From: Arthonia radiata
Taxonomy: Eukaryota > Ascomycota > Arthoniomycetes > Arthoniales > Arthoniaceae
DNA length: 64,000 nucleotides
Reading direction: 5' to 3'
Assembly (NCBI GenBank): GCA_002989075.1
Contig: PSQN01000002.1
Span: forward strand, 62,001-126,000
Both the position numbers and the translations under genes were made by a program. The notes beneath the pieces were generated by a model. That model was not told the DNA's origin. It did not search any database and saw only the letters and a list, made by a program, of their open reading frames with translations. The first letter of the stretch is position 1, and every line of letters begins with the position of its first letter. Below, piece after piece: positions 54,932-64,000 of the stretch.

Positions 54932-55667
54932 TGTTGTCTACCGTGGCCTCTCCATACAATAGATTGCGGCAAGCAAGACTACTCTACGCACGTTTGCGGC
55001 AAGCCAACAGACAGGATGACCCCAGGTCATGTACGCCTCGACGCTTTGTTTGTGAATACATGTGGTTCAACCCGCATGCACGAGCCTATGAGTCACTCAC
55101 AGCGCGAGGATGGCTGGCAAGACCTTCGCTCAAAGCTTGGTGGGATACCTCCGTATAGCAATGGTCTGCTGCAGCAAGGCGTCTAGGGGTCTCCGCATCG
55201 CTTGGGGGCGCTTTCTGGGGGCGCTTCTTGAAACTATTAGGGGTTGCGCTTACTGTACTGTAGGGCACGGCCCCACCAGCTTCCGCGGCACTGTGGGCGA
55301 GAACCTCGTTTCCGTACACATTCAGGTTTGAGTGAGACTCAGCATCTTGATCCCAACGTCAGTAAGCACGCAGTCTTTTAAGAACGTTAAGATGTGACGT
55401 AGCTCACGAGAGGTCTTCACCTCGAGCGGGCGAAGAGCTTGATGGCCACGGAAATCAATCGAAAGTACTGAGCGTTCTATGCTACTACGCGCGAGATGGA
55501 GATAAATGAGACACGTTTAAGACAAGCAATGTTGGAGCACGATTACAATCTTGAAGGAAAACGTTACTCCAGTTCGCCATAACATCGTCTTTATCACCCT
55601 CAGCTACTTAATCGCCTAGCTCACCAAAGACGTATACAACATCAAGCCCACAAACTCCCTCTAATAC

Positions 55668-56187
55668 CTAGACCGTCCGAATGATCATCCCGCCATACTC
55701 ATGCACCCAGTCTTGTCCGGGCACTTTTACGTCAAATGTCAGTACAATGTCTTTTGGACCACAAAGACCTCGGAACATATTGTGGGGCAACTCACATGAG
55801 TTCAAATCGCAGCACCACCCACTTCCAACCCACACCGTCTTGTATCCTTTCTTACATTCGCCATCTTCATAAAGATCGAGTACGATATTCTGCCTGTCGG
55901 CCGAAGGAGTAAACCAGTAGTCGTCGGGGTTATCAGGGTTTGGCGCCCATTGAACGTATTTAGCCTGGCCGTCGTTCAGTTCGTTGCGGATACAATTGGC
56001 GTCCGAGACCGGGACGATTTGGTTGCCGCCGCCGGAACTTCCACAGTACGCATCGTCCCAGATCATGGTGTAGATTTGGACTGCGCTGCCGAGGGCGAGG
56101 AAGGACGCCGTGGAAACGAGCTAAGCAAGAAGATGAGTTAATAAGGCACGGTGGAATGGATGGACACCCTACAGTGGCAAGACGCAT
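55668..56187 (-). CDS. Small secreted Cys protein, paralogue 3 of 3
   Basis: Exons 56173-56187 (15 nt), 55796-56120 and 55668-55723 give 131 residues. The signal peptide is MRLATLVSTASFLALGSAV. Cysteines: AYCGS, ANCIR, GECKKG and WCCDLN, the last pair giving one cysteine more than its relatives. The core AKYVQWAPNP, QNIVLDLYEDGEC and KTVWVGSGWCCDL is followed by SLPGQDWVHEYGGMIIRTV. It is closest to paralogue 2, from which it is separated by a ~1.8-kb direct duplication. Function unknown. Confidence 0.82.
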
Positions 56188-57464
56188 GGCTGCGAAGATG
56201 GAGCTGAGGCGGCCTAGACTGTGTGTATTGTTCTGAGCTTGTGAGGCACTTTGGGAAGAAGAAGTGAACGGCAGGATCAGGATGGTGTCGATCTAGCAAC
56301 GTAGTGTATGGAAGAGGACACTCATATATACTTGCTCGCTCTACAGAATGGCCAAGGCGTGGTCGCGCCTTGACAGTCACGGCTGACCATGCAGTATCAA
56401 ACACACAGTCTGGGCCATTCCAAGGTTGTAGGTGAGCCTCTCCCGCTTCATAGATCAAGAGAGTGCGATGCGTTGCGAGGCAGACGTCGACAGCTTCAGA
56501 ACCTCAAGCACCGCAGCCTTGACGAAAATAGAGCAACAAGGGAGACAGAATAACGACATGGTGACGAGGCCTTCTATAGTAAGTAACGGTGGGTGTAAAC
56601 AGGTAGGTCCTAGTGTGAGTTTCAAAACACTGCAGTTACCGATGCTTTGCGGGAAGTGTAGGGGTCTCTGCCTCGCTTAGCGTCAGTTGTTGGGGCGTTC
56701 GGTCAGAATTCCGGGGGGCCGTGGACTCCCGACTAGGGCATAGCGCCCCCGGCGAAACGCAAGCACAGCCACGAACGGACAGAAGCTATCTTGATCCCTA
56801 CTTTGCCCAATGGCTAAAAGACAACAGCTCAACCTCCGTGGATACGTGCACAGTATCCCTGCAAGCATCCTTCGTCAACACGCTTCGCGATCAAGCTTTG
56901 TCAGAGTCGCTATGCGCTCGGATGTGGGTATCAACTGTCCACGGAAGAAATTAGAACCCCACGTGCGCCTGACGAGACTCACGGTGCGTATCTGCGAACA
57001 TATCGTAGGTTAGCACGGCTAGAGGCGGAGAGGGTGGATCGAGGGTGGATCGAGACTGCTAGGGCGTTTGGTGGGCCGTCGGGCTGACCGGAGAACTTGG
57101 GCAAGAACTCTTCCGACGAACCCGAAGATTGCTGTCTGTAAGGCCACGGCAAACATCAGCGAGGAAGCGGAACAAGCACGATACCAGTGAGGAGGATTCC
57201 TAGAAAATGGTATCTGACTGTACGTTACGCTTCTCGCCGCAGATATCAAACCTCCACGGAGACCCATCATTCGACCTGGCAGCAGCTGTGCGCACCGTCG
57301 CTATATTCGCTCTCCGCAACTCTGGTGCTTCACATCGGACCTCTCCGTTATCCCAACAGGTTTGGACGGCCGTCCACCCTTCTGGTCCCAGAAACGAGCG
57401 TTACTGTTACCAAGTCGCTCCCTGCTGGGACATGGTGGTTCCGAATCAGTGCTTGTGATGCCGT
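56188..57464. other. 1.3-kb region without a supported gene
   Basis: The left part is the promoter and duplicated flank of paralogue 3. The remainder has only short frames; one TAGGGGT motif occurs near 56656. Confidence 0.4.
56325..56330 (-). promoter_or_regulatory. TATA box of secreted paralogue 3
   Basis: TATATA on the minus strand, about 138 bp before the start codon. Confidence 0.55.
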
Positions 57465-58487
57465 CTAGAGAGATGACAAATCTAGGAACTCCCTCGACTT
57501 CGAAAGGCCCTGCATGTCACCCTCTCTTGACTCTTGCAAGTGCTTATCAATCCAAGACGGTATCCATCTGCCTCCGAACTCCACGATGCGGGCGTTGTCG
57601 TCTGCGTCCACCAAAACACTCTCAGGCTTGATATCTCCCCAGACGAGGCCCGACTTGTGCAGCTGTTCGACCGTTGCCTCGATTTGCCGCATCCACTGCT
57701 CACGTTTCTCCATAGGTACCTTGCTGGCTGCGTCACCTATGTTGTACATGTGCTGCACGTCGTCGGTCACGAAGCCCATGATGGAGTCGTCATCGTCCCA
57801 TTGCACGAGCGCCTGAATCTTGGGTATGCCGTGGTCGGTGCTAGATTGATCCTTGAAGGCCAAGTAGACTCGAAGTTCTCTACTGAACATGAGGCGGTCG
57901 CTGGCCGCCTGAAAGCGGAGCCGCTCAGTTGAGCCTCTCATTTGAACTGCCCGTGGAGCCGCGCAGTATTCGAAGTAGGATGGCCCATGGTGGCCAGACG
58001 CCTCAACGATGCGAAACTGCGACGCTTTGATGCGAGGAATGACTTGCAGCTGGAATGATGGGATGGAGAGGTGTTTTTCAGACATATGAAGAGGAATGCG
58101 CTGCACAGGACCTGATATCGAGGAGTGTTGGACTGCTTTGAGCGTGCCGTCATCGTTGACCAACTTGAGAGGAAATGTCGGGGCACCGAAGTAGCTTTGG
58201 AGAGTGAAGGCATCTCTGTCGATAGAGTCAGGGGAGAGCTGGCGGATGAGCTCGCGGCAGGGATCAACCGCCCACTCCTCGAAAGCTTCGACGCCGTCAT
58301 CGAGGCAATCCCGAAAGTGCACGAACTGCTCCGCCAAGGGACCTTGTGCAGATCCACCCGCGTCCTGTAAGTCTTCAAGACGAACGTCGATGACGAAGCG
58401 CGAGCCGTTGCACATGACCGTTAGGTCTGCTGTGTCGCCTACGAAGCCCAACTCAATGACAGTGGTAGGAGGAACCCTGTACTCCAT
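57465..58487 (-). CDS. Fungal protein-kinase-like protein, possible pseudokinase
   Basis: 340 residues from the ATG at 58487; the frame opens further upstream (to 58583) only with a TTG and follows a possible acceptor GCCTAG, so a 5' exon may be missing. The C-terminal ~110 residues resemble a kinase C-lobe: QIEATVEQLHKSGLVWGDIKP has the catalytic-loop Asp, ESVLVDADDNARIVEFGG holds Glu in place of the DFG Asp, and EGDMQGLSKSREFL matches the usual end of this fungal family. No clear Gly loop or VAIK Lys is visible. The N-terminal ~190 residues are family-specific. Activity is doubtful. Confidence 0.7.
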   Translation of the reverse strand: MEYRVPPTTVIELGFVGDTADLTVMCNGSRFVIDVRLEDLQDAGGSAQGPLAEQFVHFRDCLDDGVEAFEEWAVDPCRELIRQLSPDSIDRDAFTLQSYFGAPTFPLKLVNDDGTLKAVQHSSISGPVQRIPLHMSEKHLSIPSFQLQVIPRIKASQFRIVEASGHHGPSYFEYCAAPRAVQMRGSTERLRFQAASDRLMFSRELRVYLAFKDQSSTDHGIPKIQALVQWDDDDSIMGFVTDDVQHMYNIGDAASKVPMEKREQWMRQIEATVEQLHKSGLVWGDIKPESVLVDADDNARIVEFGGRWIPSWIDKHLQESREGDMQGLSKSREFLDLSSL

Positions 58488-58944
58488 ACTGCAGTGGTCG
58501 ATGTGAATTGATGCCTGTGTGTCAGCTATGAAGTTGATAGTGTCGCGATTGAGTGAAGCAACGAGCGAAGTAACTTCGTCCAATATGTTGATGGTAGTCT
58601 AGGCAACAAGTTCGGGTTGCAGTAGGTGAAAGGACGAAGTTAAAAGTGCGTCAAGGTCGGCTGCAACCACTGATTCCAGTGCGGCTCCATTTGCCTTTGA
58701 CGCGCCATTCAAACAAACCTATTCCTAGCGAGTTTCTATAACATCGGTCCGTATGGATTTGTGCTCTCCAGAGAGCAGCAAGAAGAGCCTAAACACCTCG
58801 CAATATTGCGTTGGAGACACTAAATATTGTGTTCGCCAGTCAAACGAAATGAGTGAGCGAAATACCGCAAGCTTGCTCCAGCACGCTCATGCTCGAGTAA
58901 AAGTTGAAAACTTGAAGGCACTGCACTGAACGTGCATAGGTCGG
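58488..58944. other. Spacer between kinase-like and hydrolase genes
   Basis: 457 bp. It may contain the missing 5' part of the kinase-like gene near 58580-58690. No other gene seen. Confidence 0.35.
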
Positions 58945-60400
58945 TCATAACTTCGCGCCAGAGGACTTCGACACGGCAGCCTGCTTTTCCGCCGCAGCCT
59001 GCTTGCTCAACAGCTCTTTCATGTGACTAGACCAGTGCAGCCGCTCTTCAGTGAAAGTCTGCTTCTGCCTGTCCGATACGTGCGACCACTGCTCTCTTTC
59101 AACGTCCTCTTCGCGCTTCCACGCTTCAAGACGCCCATCAAGCCACCTGCTCATTGTATCCGCGACTTCACCAGGCTTTTCAAACGGCACGAAATGACCC
59201 GCCTTCTTGATATCGACTAGCTGCACAGCACCGACCTTGGCCCCGCCGCTGCCACTGACGCCCGTACCGGTGATCTCAAGCCGCTGTTGAAGCGAAGCGG
59301 GGTCAATCAAGCTACTCCGTTCACTCGCCGTAATATACAAGACCGGCGGTCGCAAGGATGGCAAGTTCTCGAAGGTAATACCGGCCTCAGGTCGGTAGAA
59401 CGGCTTCTCATCATGCAAGCCTCGTATATCCGGGTGAGTCGTACGCCCGGGTTGGTGCGCTTCTAAAGATTCTCCTGGAGCTGCATAGTTGCCACGTGCG
59501 AACGTGTAGACCTCCTGGTACTTCGTAGTTGTGAGGGTGACAGGCCGGGCAATCAATGCGTCAGCTGACATTGCACTTGATGCCAGACTTGCAGGTGAAG
59601 ACGTTGACGGTGGCCCTTTGGCTTTGACAGTAGGCTCGTACGTAGGATAGATCGCTGTTGGCAACTCTCTTAAGCCATACTTGATCCACTGTTCGAGACA
59701 CCTTGGATCCCAGCCCTGGTAGAATTTGTTGCGACGGAAGGCAGCCTCGGCTTCTTGCCGTGACGCCCAGGTGTCTCTCCTGAAGGTTGATAGAAGCGCT
59801 GGTGACTCATTGCCTTGTTGTGCCGGTGTAAGCTGTATGACTGGATCAACAAGTATTAATCCGGACAATAGCCTCGGATGCATCAAGGCTAGATTGACCA
59901 CATGCATGCCGCCCATGCTATGGCCGACACCAACAAGCGGCCGAGGCAGCTCTTTCCGAAAAAGATTAATGAAATGGAGCAGATCTCTAGGATGATCATA
60001 CCACGAGGCTAGAGAACGTGATCAGCTCAGAGTGTGCAGGACATCATCTTAGATACTGCGTACGGTCATCCCCAAGTTTGTCCTCGTTCAAAACACCACT
60101 CTCCCCTTGCCAAGCGCAGTCGGCCATCCATATGCTGCGTATTCTGAAGCTCTTGCTGTGCTTGGACTTCAGGAGAAGGTCATCCCATAGCGGCTCATAC
60201 AGTTCTTTCCCTACGCCATTTGCATGCGCGGCAATAAGAGTGACGTCCCCAGGTCTAGGGCTGATATTATCGAGCGGGACATACTGTTTCACCGCAATCT
60301 TCAACGCTTCTTCTTGATTGCCTGCAAGAGCATGTGGATACTGCCGAATATAAGAAGAGTCTACATAGTGCGTTTTCGATTTGAAGAAAGCGGTTGACAT
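58945..60400 (-). CDS. Peroxisomal alpha/beta-hydrolase (PTS1 AKL)
   Basis: Exons 60064-60400 and 58945-60008 give 466 residues. The 55-bp intron joins phase 1 to give DDPSWYDHPRDLLHFINLF. The nucleophile elbow is VGVGHSMGG (Ser ~143), DPV after the next strand begins the acid region, and KKAGHFVPFEKP carries the likely catalytic His. The protein ends SSGAKL, a peroxisomal import signal of the SKL type. The layout matches yeast Lpx1 and the peroxisomal hydrolases found in some fungal metabolite pathways. No biosynthetic cluster surrounds it, so a primary lipid role is as likely. Confidence 0.87.
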
Positions 60401-61177
60401 CTTCACATTCGAAAGCAATGAAAATCCTGCAAAGAAGTCTTCGGGCTTTAGCACATGACCAATGATTATTCAGTCTTGCAAGTGCATCGCGTGGATGTGG
60501 AAGAAGAAGAACAGTAGTTAGAAAGCTGCAGTCACGTCCAGCCGTTGTCCGCGCTATCCGTGATTCTGTAAGCCGAGGTCCATGATGCCTGAAATCTCAG
60601 GCTTCCATACTCCTTTCAGATGAGAGGAAGAAGCCGTCAAGTTGGCAGGTTGGATGAGACCGATCTTGAGCAAAGATGTTAATGAAGATCGCTGAACACC
60701 AGCAAGCTCCCTTTGCTCAGCGACAAGTCTCTACCCCCTTTTCGACCGCGATAGATAGATAATTGTACCGATTCATATCGGGAGAGAATACTCTACTGAC
60801 AAAATACAAGGAGACAAGTCGAAAGCCGAATGATTCGCTGCTTTCACAACCCAATCTTGAGACTGACTCGATCGGCAATAGTACATGTTGGGATAGCATG
60901 CCGGTCGACTGACAGGGTTAGGCATATCAGCGGAGAGCATGTACACGAGACCAAAATCCCCTCCAGTCTCGATATTTAGCTCCTGAGCTAGAGCTTCGCC
61001 CGGGATCTTGCACGATGAGAGCGCACAGACAGAGGTGCAGACGCTCGGCATCTCGTACACCTCGATCTTCGGGCGCCGGCATGCTATCCCAACGTGCACT
61101 GTATGGCGGGACATGTTCTAGCTTCCTCGTATGTAGACGAAAGCTGGCCTTTGATTTGCTTGTGACGATATTGGCGC
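60401..61177. other. Intergenic region with one doubtful Cys-containing ORF
   Basis: 777 bp. A minus-strand frame 60773-61114 starts at an ATG and encodes 113 residues with seven cysteines (PSVCTSVCALSSCK), but has no signal peptide and no motif. It overlaps an equally long plus-strand frame. Not called as a gene. Confidence 0.3.
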
Positions 61178-61720
61178 TCAAGTCTTTGCCATGGGATTTC
61201 CATGGGCCTTGTCGCCATCTGTCGCAGCATCTTCTTGATGACGATCGTCCTGATCCTCTGAAGCTTCGTTCTCGTCCTTGTCTTGCTCATCTACCGCTCT
61301 CTTCTCCTCATCAAGCTTCCGATACTTCCTTTTGGCCTTCTTTACGCTATTTGCTTTCTTCTTCTGTTCTTTGGCAGCTTTAATCGCCGTACGGCTTCCT
61401 TCACCCAGTTGCTGCTCTTCGATACGCTCTGCCAGGATGCGCCGCGCCAACGTCCGGTTCTGCGACCGCGATCGGGTGGCCTGACATTTTAAGTGGATGC
61501 CAGTGGGATGGTGGATGAGCTGAACTTGAGAGGATGTTTTGTTGATCTTCTGGCCGCCGGCTCCTCCGCCTTTGATGAAGTTCTCTGTCAAGTCGTTCTC
61601 GTCGACCTTGGTGCGCGGCGAGAGTTGCTTGGAGAGCAGGATCGAGGACGAATTTAGGTGTCTCAAGCAGGCGGCGATGCGAAGAATGTGTCTTCGAGCT
61701 GGACTACCCAGCAAAAACAT
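61178..61720 (-). CDS. Mitochondrial class I release-factor-like protein (GGQ; Rso55/mtRF-R type)
   Basis: 180 residues from the ATG at 61720; the longer frame starts only at GTG. The N-terminus is basic (RRHILRIAACLRHLNSSS) and fits mitochondrial import. The catalytic block is ENFIKGGGAGGQKINKTSSQVQLIHHPTG with GGQ at ~55-57. It continues with CQATRSRSQNRTLARRILAE and a Lys-rich tail (KKKANSVKKAKRKYRKLDEE). There is no codon-recognition domain, so this is a rescue-type factor like yeast Rso55/human mtRF-R rather than a canonical RF1. A Glu/Asp-rich C-terminal tail is added. Confidence 0.87.
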   Translation of the reverse strand: MFLLGSPARRHILRIAACLRHLNSSSILLSKQLSPRTKVDENDLTENFIKGGGAGGQKINKTSSQVQLIHHPTGIHLKCQATRSRSQNRTLARRILAERIEEQQLGEGSRTAIKAAKEQKKKANSVKKAKRKYRKLDEEKRAVDEQDKDENEASEDQDDRHQEDAATDGDKAHGNPMAKT

Positions 61721-62153
61721 ATGTTTTAACGACTCCGGTGTCACGACTACGGAAGGGAATCCGGACTGCAGCGGTGGGTAGCAATTCCTTGTCCGACCAC
61801 AGACGCTCGTCGAGCTCTGGGTGCACGTATAGCTAAGTGATCTGTGCACAGAAAGCTGCAGAAGCGCTCTGATTGGTCGAACGTGCTGAATGGTCACAAG
61901 CTAAGTACACTCTAGCGCGCATATGCTCCGCGTTGTTTGCTATCGAACGCGCCCGGACAACACCTCCAACTTCTGCGCTTAACGTCAAATATGGGTCGCT
62001 TCCAACAACAGCTCTCCATCGTCGTTCCTATTACGGCTGGTACTCCAAAAGCTGTGTGAACAGTCGAAAGACATACTTCCCAGCCCAGCATGGATATAGA
62101 ATACGGCCAGCGCGTGTCGGATCGTATTACGAACACTACTTACGGGAACTCAG
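61721..62153. other. Spacer left of the twin intron-like repeats
   Basis: 433 bp. A plus-strand frame ends at 62153 just before the first repeat, but its phase does not match the exon after the second repeat. It may be 5' untranslated sequence or an unrelated frame. Confidence 0.35.
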
Positions 62154-62432
62154 GTAATTCTGGGAGTATCCAGACGCTCTATTGTGTTGCTTCAAACCCA
62201 CCACCGGGCAGCTAGTGCGCCGGCGTTAACTTCAGATGCTTTGTTTGACACCCGAATCAATTTCAGAGGAGGCTGTACTGACAAATCGTTTTTAGGTAAA
62301 TCAAAGAGCATCCACACATTCTATGCTGTAGCTTCGGGGATACTGTTAGGCAGCTAGCGCGCTGGCGTTGTTTCCAAATGTCTGGTTTGGACTAGAACTT
62401 CAGAAGGCTCTGTGCTGACGTCTTGTTTCTAG
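62154..62432 (+). repeat. Two abutting homologous intron-like units
   Basis: Unit 1 (62154-62295, 142 bp) and unit 2 (62296-62432, 137 bp) each begin GTAA, contain GGCAGCTAG.GCGC.GGCGTT in the middle and CTGAC near the end, and finish TTTTTAG or TTTCTAG. They lie head to tail with no base between. Each could be spliced alone, or both as one intron. Open sequence of the next gene follows directly. Confidence 0.7.
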
Positions 62433-62443
62433 GGGACGACGAC

Positions 62444-64000
62444 ATGAGCTCCTTCTACTCAGAACCTAGAGCAATGTTTGAGAGCCTGGGAGCTGACCAG
62501 TCGGGAGGAATGCCCATTACCTCTTTCCTCACCGCTGAAGAGGTCCGCTCCACTTCGAACTCTAGGTCAACAAAGATCTTCGAATCCTGGGAGCGCCTAC
62601 GTGCCATCGTCGAGAGACATGAGGCGACTATCAGAAAGCGCTGGTTGAAGCGCTCCAGAGATCAGCGGAGAAGGATGCTTCTTGACGCCTGGCCAGGAAT
62701 GGTCAGCTCCCATCGCCCTGACTTCTAGGCACTCAAGCAGTCTGGACGGCCGCAGCCCAGCAGCAGAGAGGCCTACATGTGGCCTTACATCAATACGGAC
62801 GACCTTTTGCAGCCGAACAGCTTCTTGATATTTGTCAACTCCAGGGCTCGCAACCAGCCGTACGAGTTTGCTCGGGCTGATATCAACGCTTGTCATTTCA
62901 GCATTACCTCAAGAGCAATCGCTCCAGGCTTCCTTGATGAACATGTTATCATGTTCACTGGCAGAACAGCCCCAGATACCTATGGTCAGCTCATCGCTTG
63001 GGAGGATCATCGAGATGCCTTCGACTGGACGCACACACAGCGCGGTGCACATCCAGGTGAGGGCCTTCTCATTCTTGAAATCCAGGAACGCTTGTACGAC
63101 TTTCTGGTGAAGTGCTGCGAAGATCTCTTGTGCGACATGAGCGCAGACCTTCAGCATGGACTGGACGTCCCAGTCAAACCCGAGCCACCCTCACTCGCTA
63201 GCGGAGAGACGGGCCTGAGATTATTGGCCACAGCTGCTGCTGAAGCATCATACCGATTACCTGCTAGTTTGGACCTGCGGCGTCTGGAGTCCATCGTGAG
63301 AGCGAAAGCGCTCGCTGCTGAAGATCACGTTTGGTCGCTTCGGGAAGACCCGGGTTACTTCGCAGCCACACTGCTGGAGATGAAGGAGCATAGACAGGAG
63401 ATGATCCTTGACACGAGAAAGAAGCAACACCCTGTCGTTGCTAATCCAGCTCAAAATCAGATACTGTGGGAACGCGTCATCAAAAACAGTATCATAGGCG
63501 CATTGGCTCAAGTCGACATGTGGAATGCACTCTGCGAGCGCGTGAAGGATCTCCGCCAGCTGCAGAACAAATACGCAGCAAGCATAGCTCCTGAGCGAGA
63601 TTTGCCCGAAGAGTACGCATTCGCATTTTACACCCTGTACCATCACCTTACGCAAATGTCGAAGGGTCCAATTGGCAGTCTCAAGGTCGGACTTTTTGCA
63701 TCTCCACCATTAAGGCCATGTTTCGAGCGATTACCCCAGGAACCACTGGGCACCATGATCCGGGTCCAGAAGCGGCAATCGTTGACTAAGGACAAGTGCA
63801 GAGATGAACTGGTTTGGATTGCCATGACGCTCTTCGACGAAAATCAATTGCATCTTGCAGGGCTCAATACGCTCATGGACGAGCTAGAGAGGCTGCAAGA
63901 GAGTGACCCCAGAGCAAAGGAGCTAATTTCGGCTTGGGTGGCTGAGCAAGTCTCGGACTTGTCCGTGCTGTCGCAGTGTCGACATCAAATAGATCTTTAC
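62444..64000 (+). pseudogene. Large fungal-specific protein gene with one in-frame stop, runs off the window
   Basis: From the ATG at 62444 (MSSFYSEPRAMFESLGADQ) a frame reads SRDQRRRMLLDAWPGMVSSHRPDF, meets TAG at 62726-62728, and then stays open in the same frame to the window end. The continuation has REAYMWPYINTDDLLQPNS, FLIFVNSRARNQPYEFA and many helices. The block around HRPDF and MWPYIN resembles a widespread uncharacterised fungal family, so the stop falls inside a conserved segment. A C-to-T change of a CAG codon would explain it. It may be a recent null allele, a sequence error or readthrough. Function unknown. Confidence 0.65.

Larger units (their letters stand above)
54404..55667. 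other. Spacer between secreted paralogues 2 and 3
   Basis: 1.26 kb with no supported gene. It contains the paralogue 2 promoter, an 11-bp inverted repeat (separate entry), two copies of TTGCGGCAAGC near 54964 and 54993, and flank shared with the 53.5-kb region. Confidence 0.45.
53537..56380 (-). repeat. Direct ~1.8-kb segmental duplication carrying paralogues 2 and 3
   Basis: Similarity extends beyond the genes. The 3' flanks match (~53537-53670 with ~55354-55490), and so do the 5' flanks (~54591-54636 with ~56341-56385, sharing GTGGTCG...GACAG.CACGGCT). Offsets between copies are about 1.75-1.84 kb throughout. Confidence 0.6.

Noticed and set aside
60773-61114. A 113-residue Cys-containing minus-strand ORF.
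   Set aside because: It has no signal peptide and no family motif, and an equally long frame lies on the other strand. It is kept only as a note in the intergenic entry.
62701-62728. A tiny GTCAGC...TTCTAG intron that would remove the in-frame TAG.
   Set aside because: At about 27 nt it is far below a workable intron length, and it would delete the HRPDF segment that the family keeps.

Overview
This window is nuclear DNA of a filamentous ascomycete. Introns are short (about 42-160 bp) with GTRAGY donors and CTNAY branch points close to the acceptor, genes are dense, and the gene set is fungal (Mkt1, Atg16, Ydj1 with a CaaX box, UreD, mitoribosomal mL38). Short introns plus lineage-specific small secreted proteins suggest Dothideomycetes. 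That placement is an inference; no rDNA or other marker gene is present.

Layout. 1-15.1 kb holds conserved housekeeping genes: ORC1 (cut by the left edge), PRP46, NAS6, a golgin of the TMF/Sgm1 type, a TRAPPC11-like subunit, a Nit-type amidase and a Kv-beta aldo/keto reductase. 15.4-21.5 kb is an array of eight small, intronless, same-strand paralogues of no known family, followed by 3.5 kb with no supported gene. 25-42 kb is housekeeping again: a disordered fungal protein, a basic nuclear-type protein, UreD, then a concentration of mitochondrial translation genes (uL4m, mL38, mtIF3, mitochondrial GluRS) interleaved with ATG16 and YDJ1, then MKT1. 44-57 kb is sparser and accessory: a secreted Cys-containing protein, an SDR, a tRNA-Gly gene with an intron-like insertion in its T arm, a Cys-rich protein, and three paralogous small secreted proteins around a secreted haem peroxidase. 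57-64 kb holds a kinase-like gene, a peroxisomal alpha/beta-hydrolase, a mitochondrial GGQ release-factor-like protein, a tandem pair of intron-like repeats and a gene with an in-frame stop that runs off the right edge.

Main leads. (1) The eight-gene array at 15.4-21.5 kb: strongly diverged paralogues with one predicted alpha-beta-beta-beta-alpha pattern and near-constant spacing. (2) The tRNA-Gly(GCC) gene at 48160-48291: a 54-nt GT...AG insertion sits exactly at the T-loop/T-stem junction, and removing it restores a perfect T stem and acceptor stem. (3) The secreted trio at 50.8-56.2 kb, sharing a 15-nt first exon, four cysteines and a TATA box about 140-160 bp upstream. (4) Two abutting, homologous intron-like units at 62154-62432.

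Gene models were built by eye from splice signals, frame continuity and family motifs. Nothing was searched against a database.
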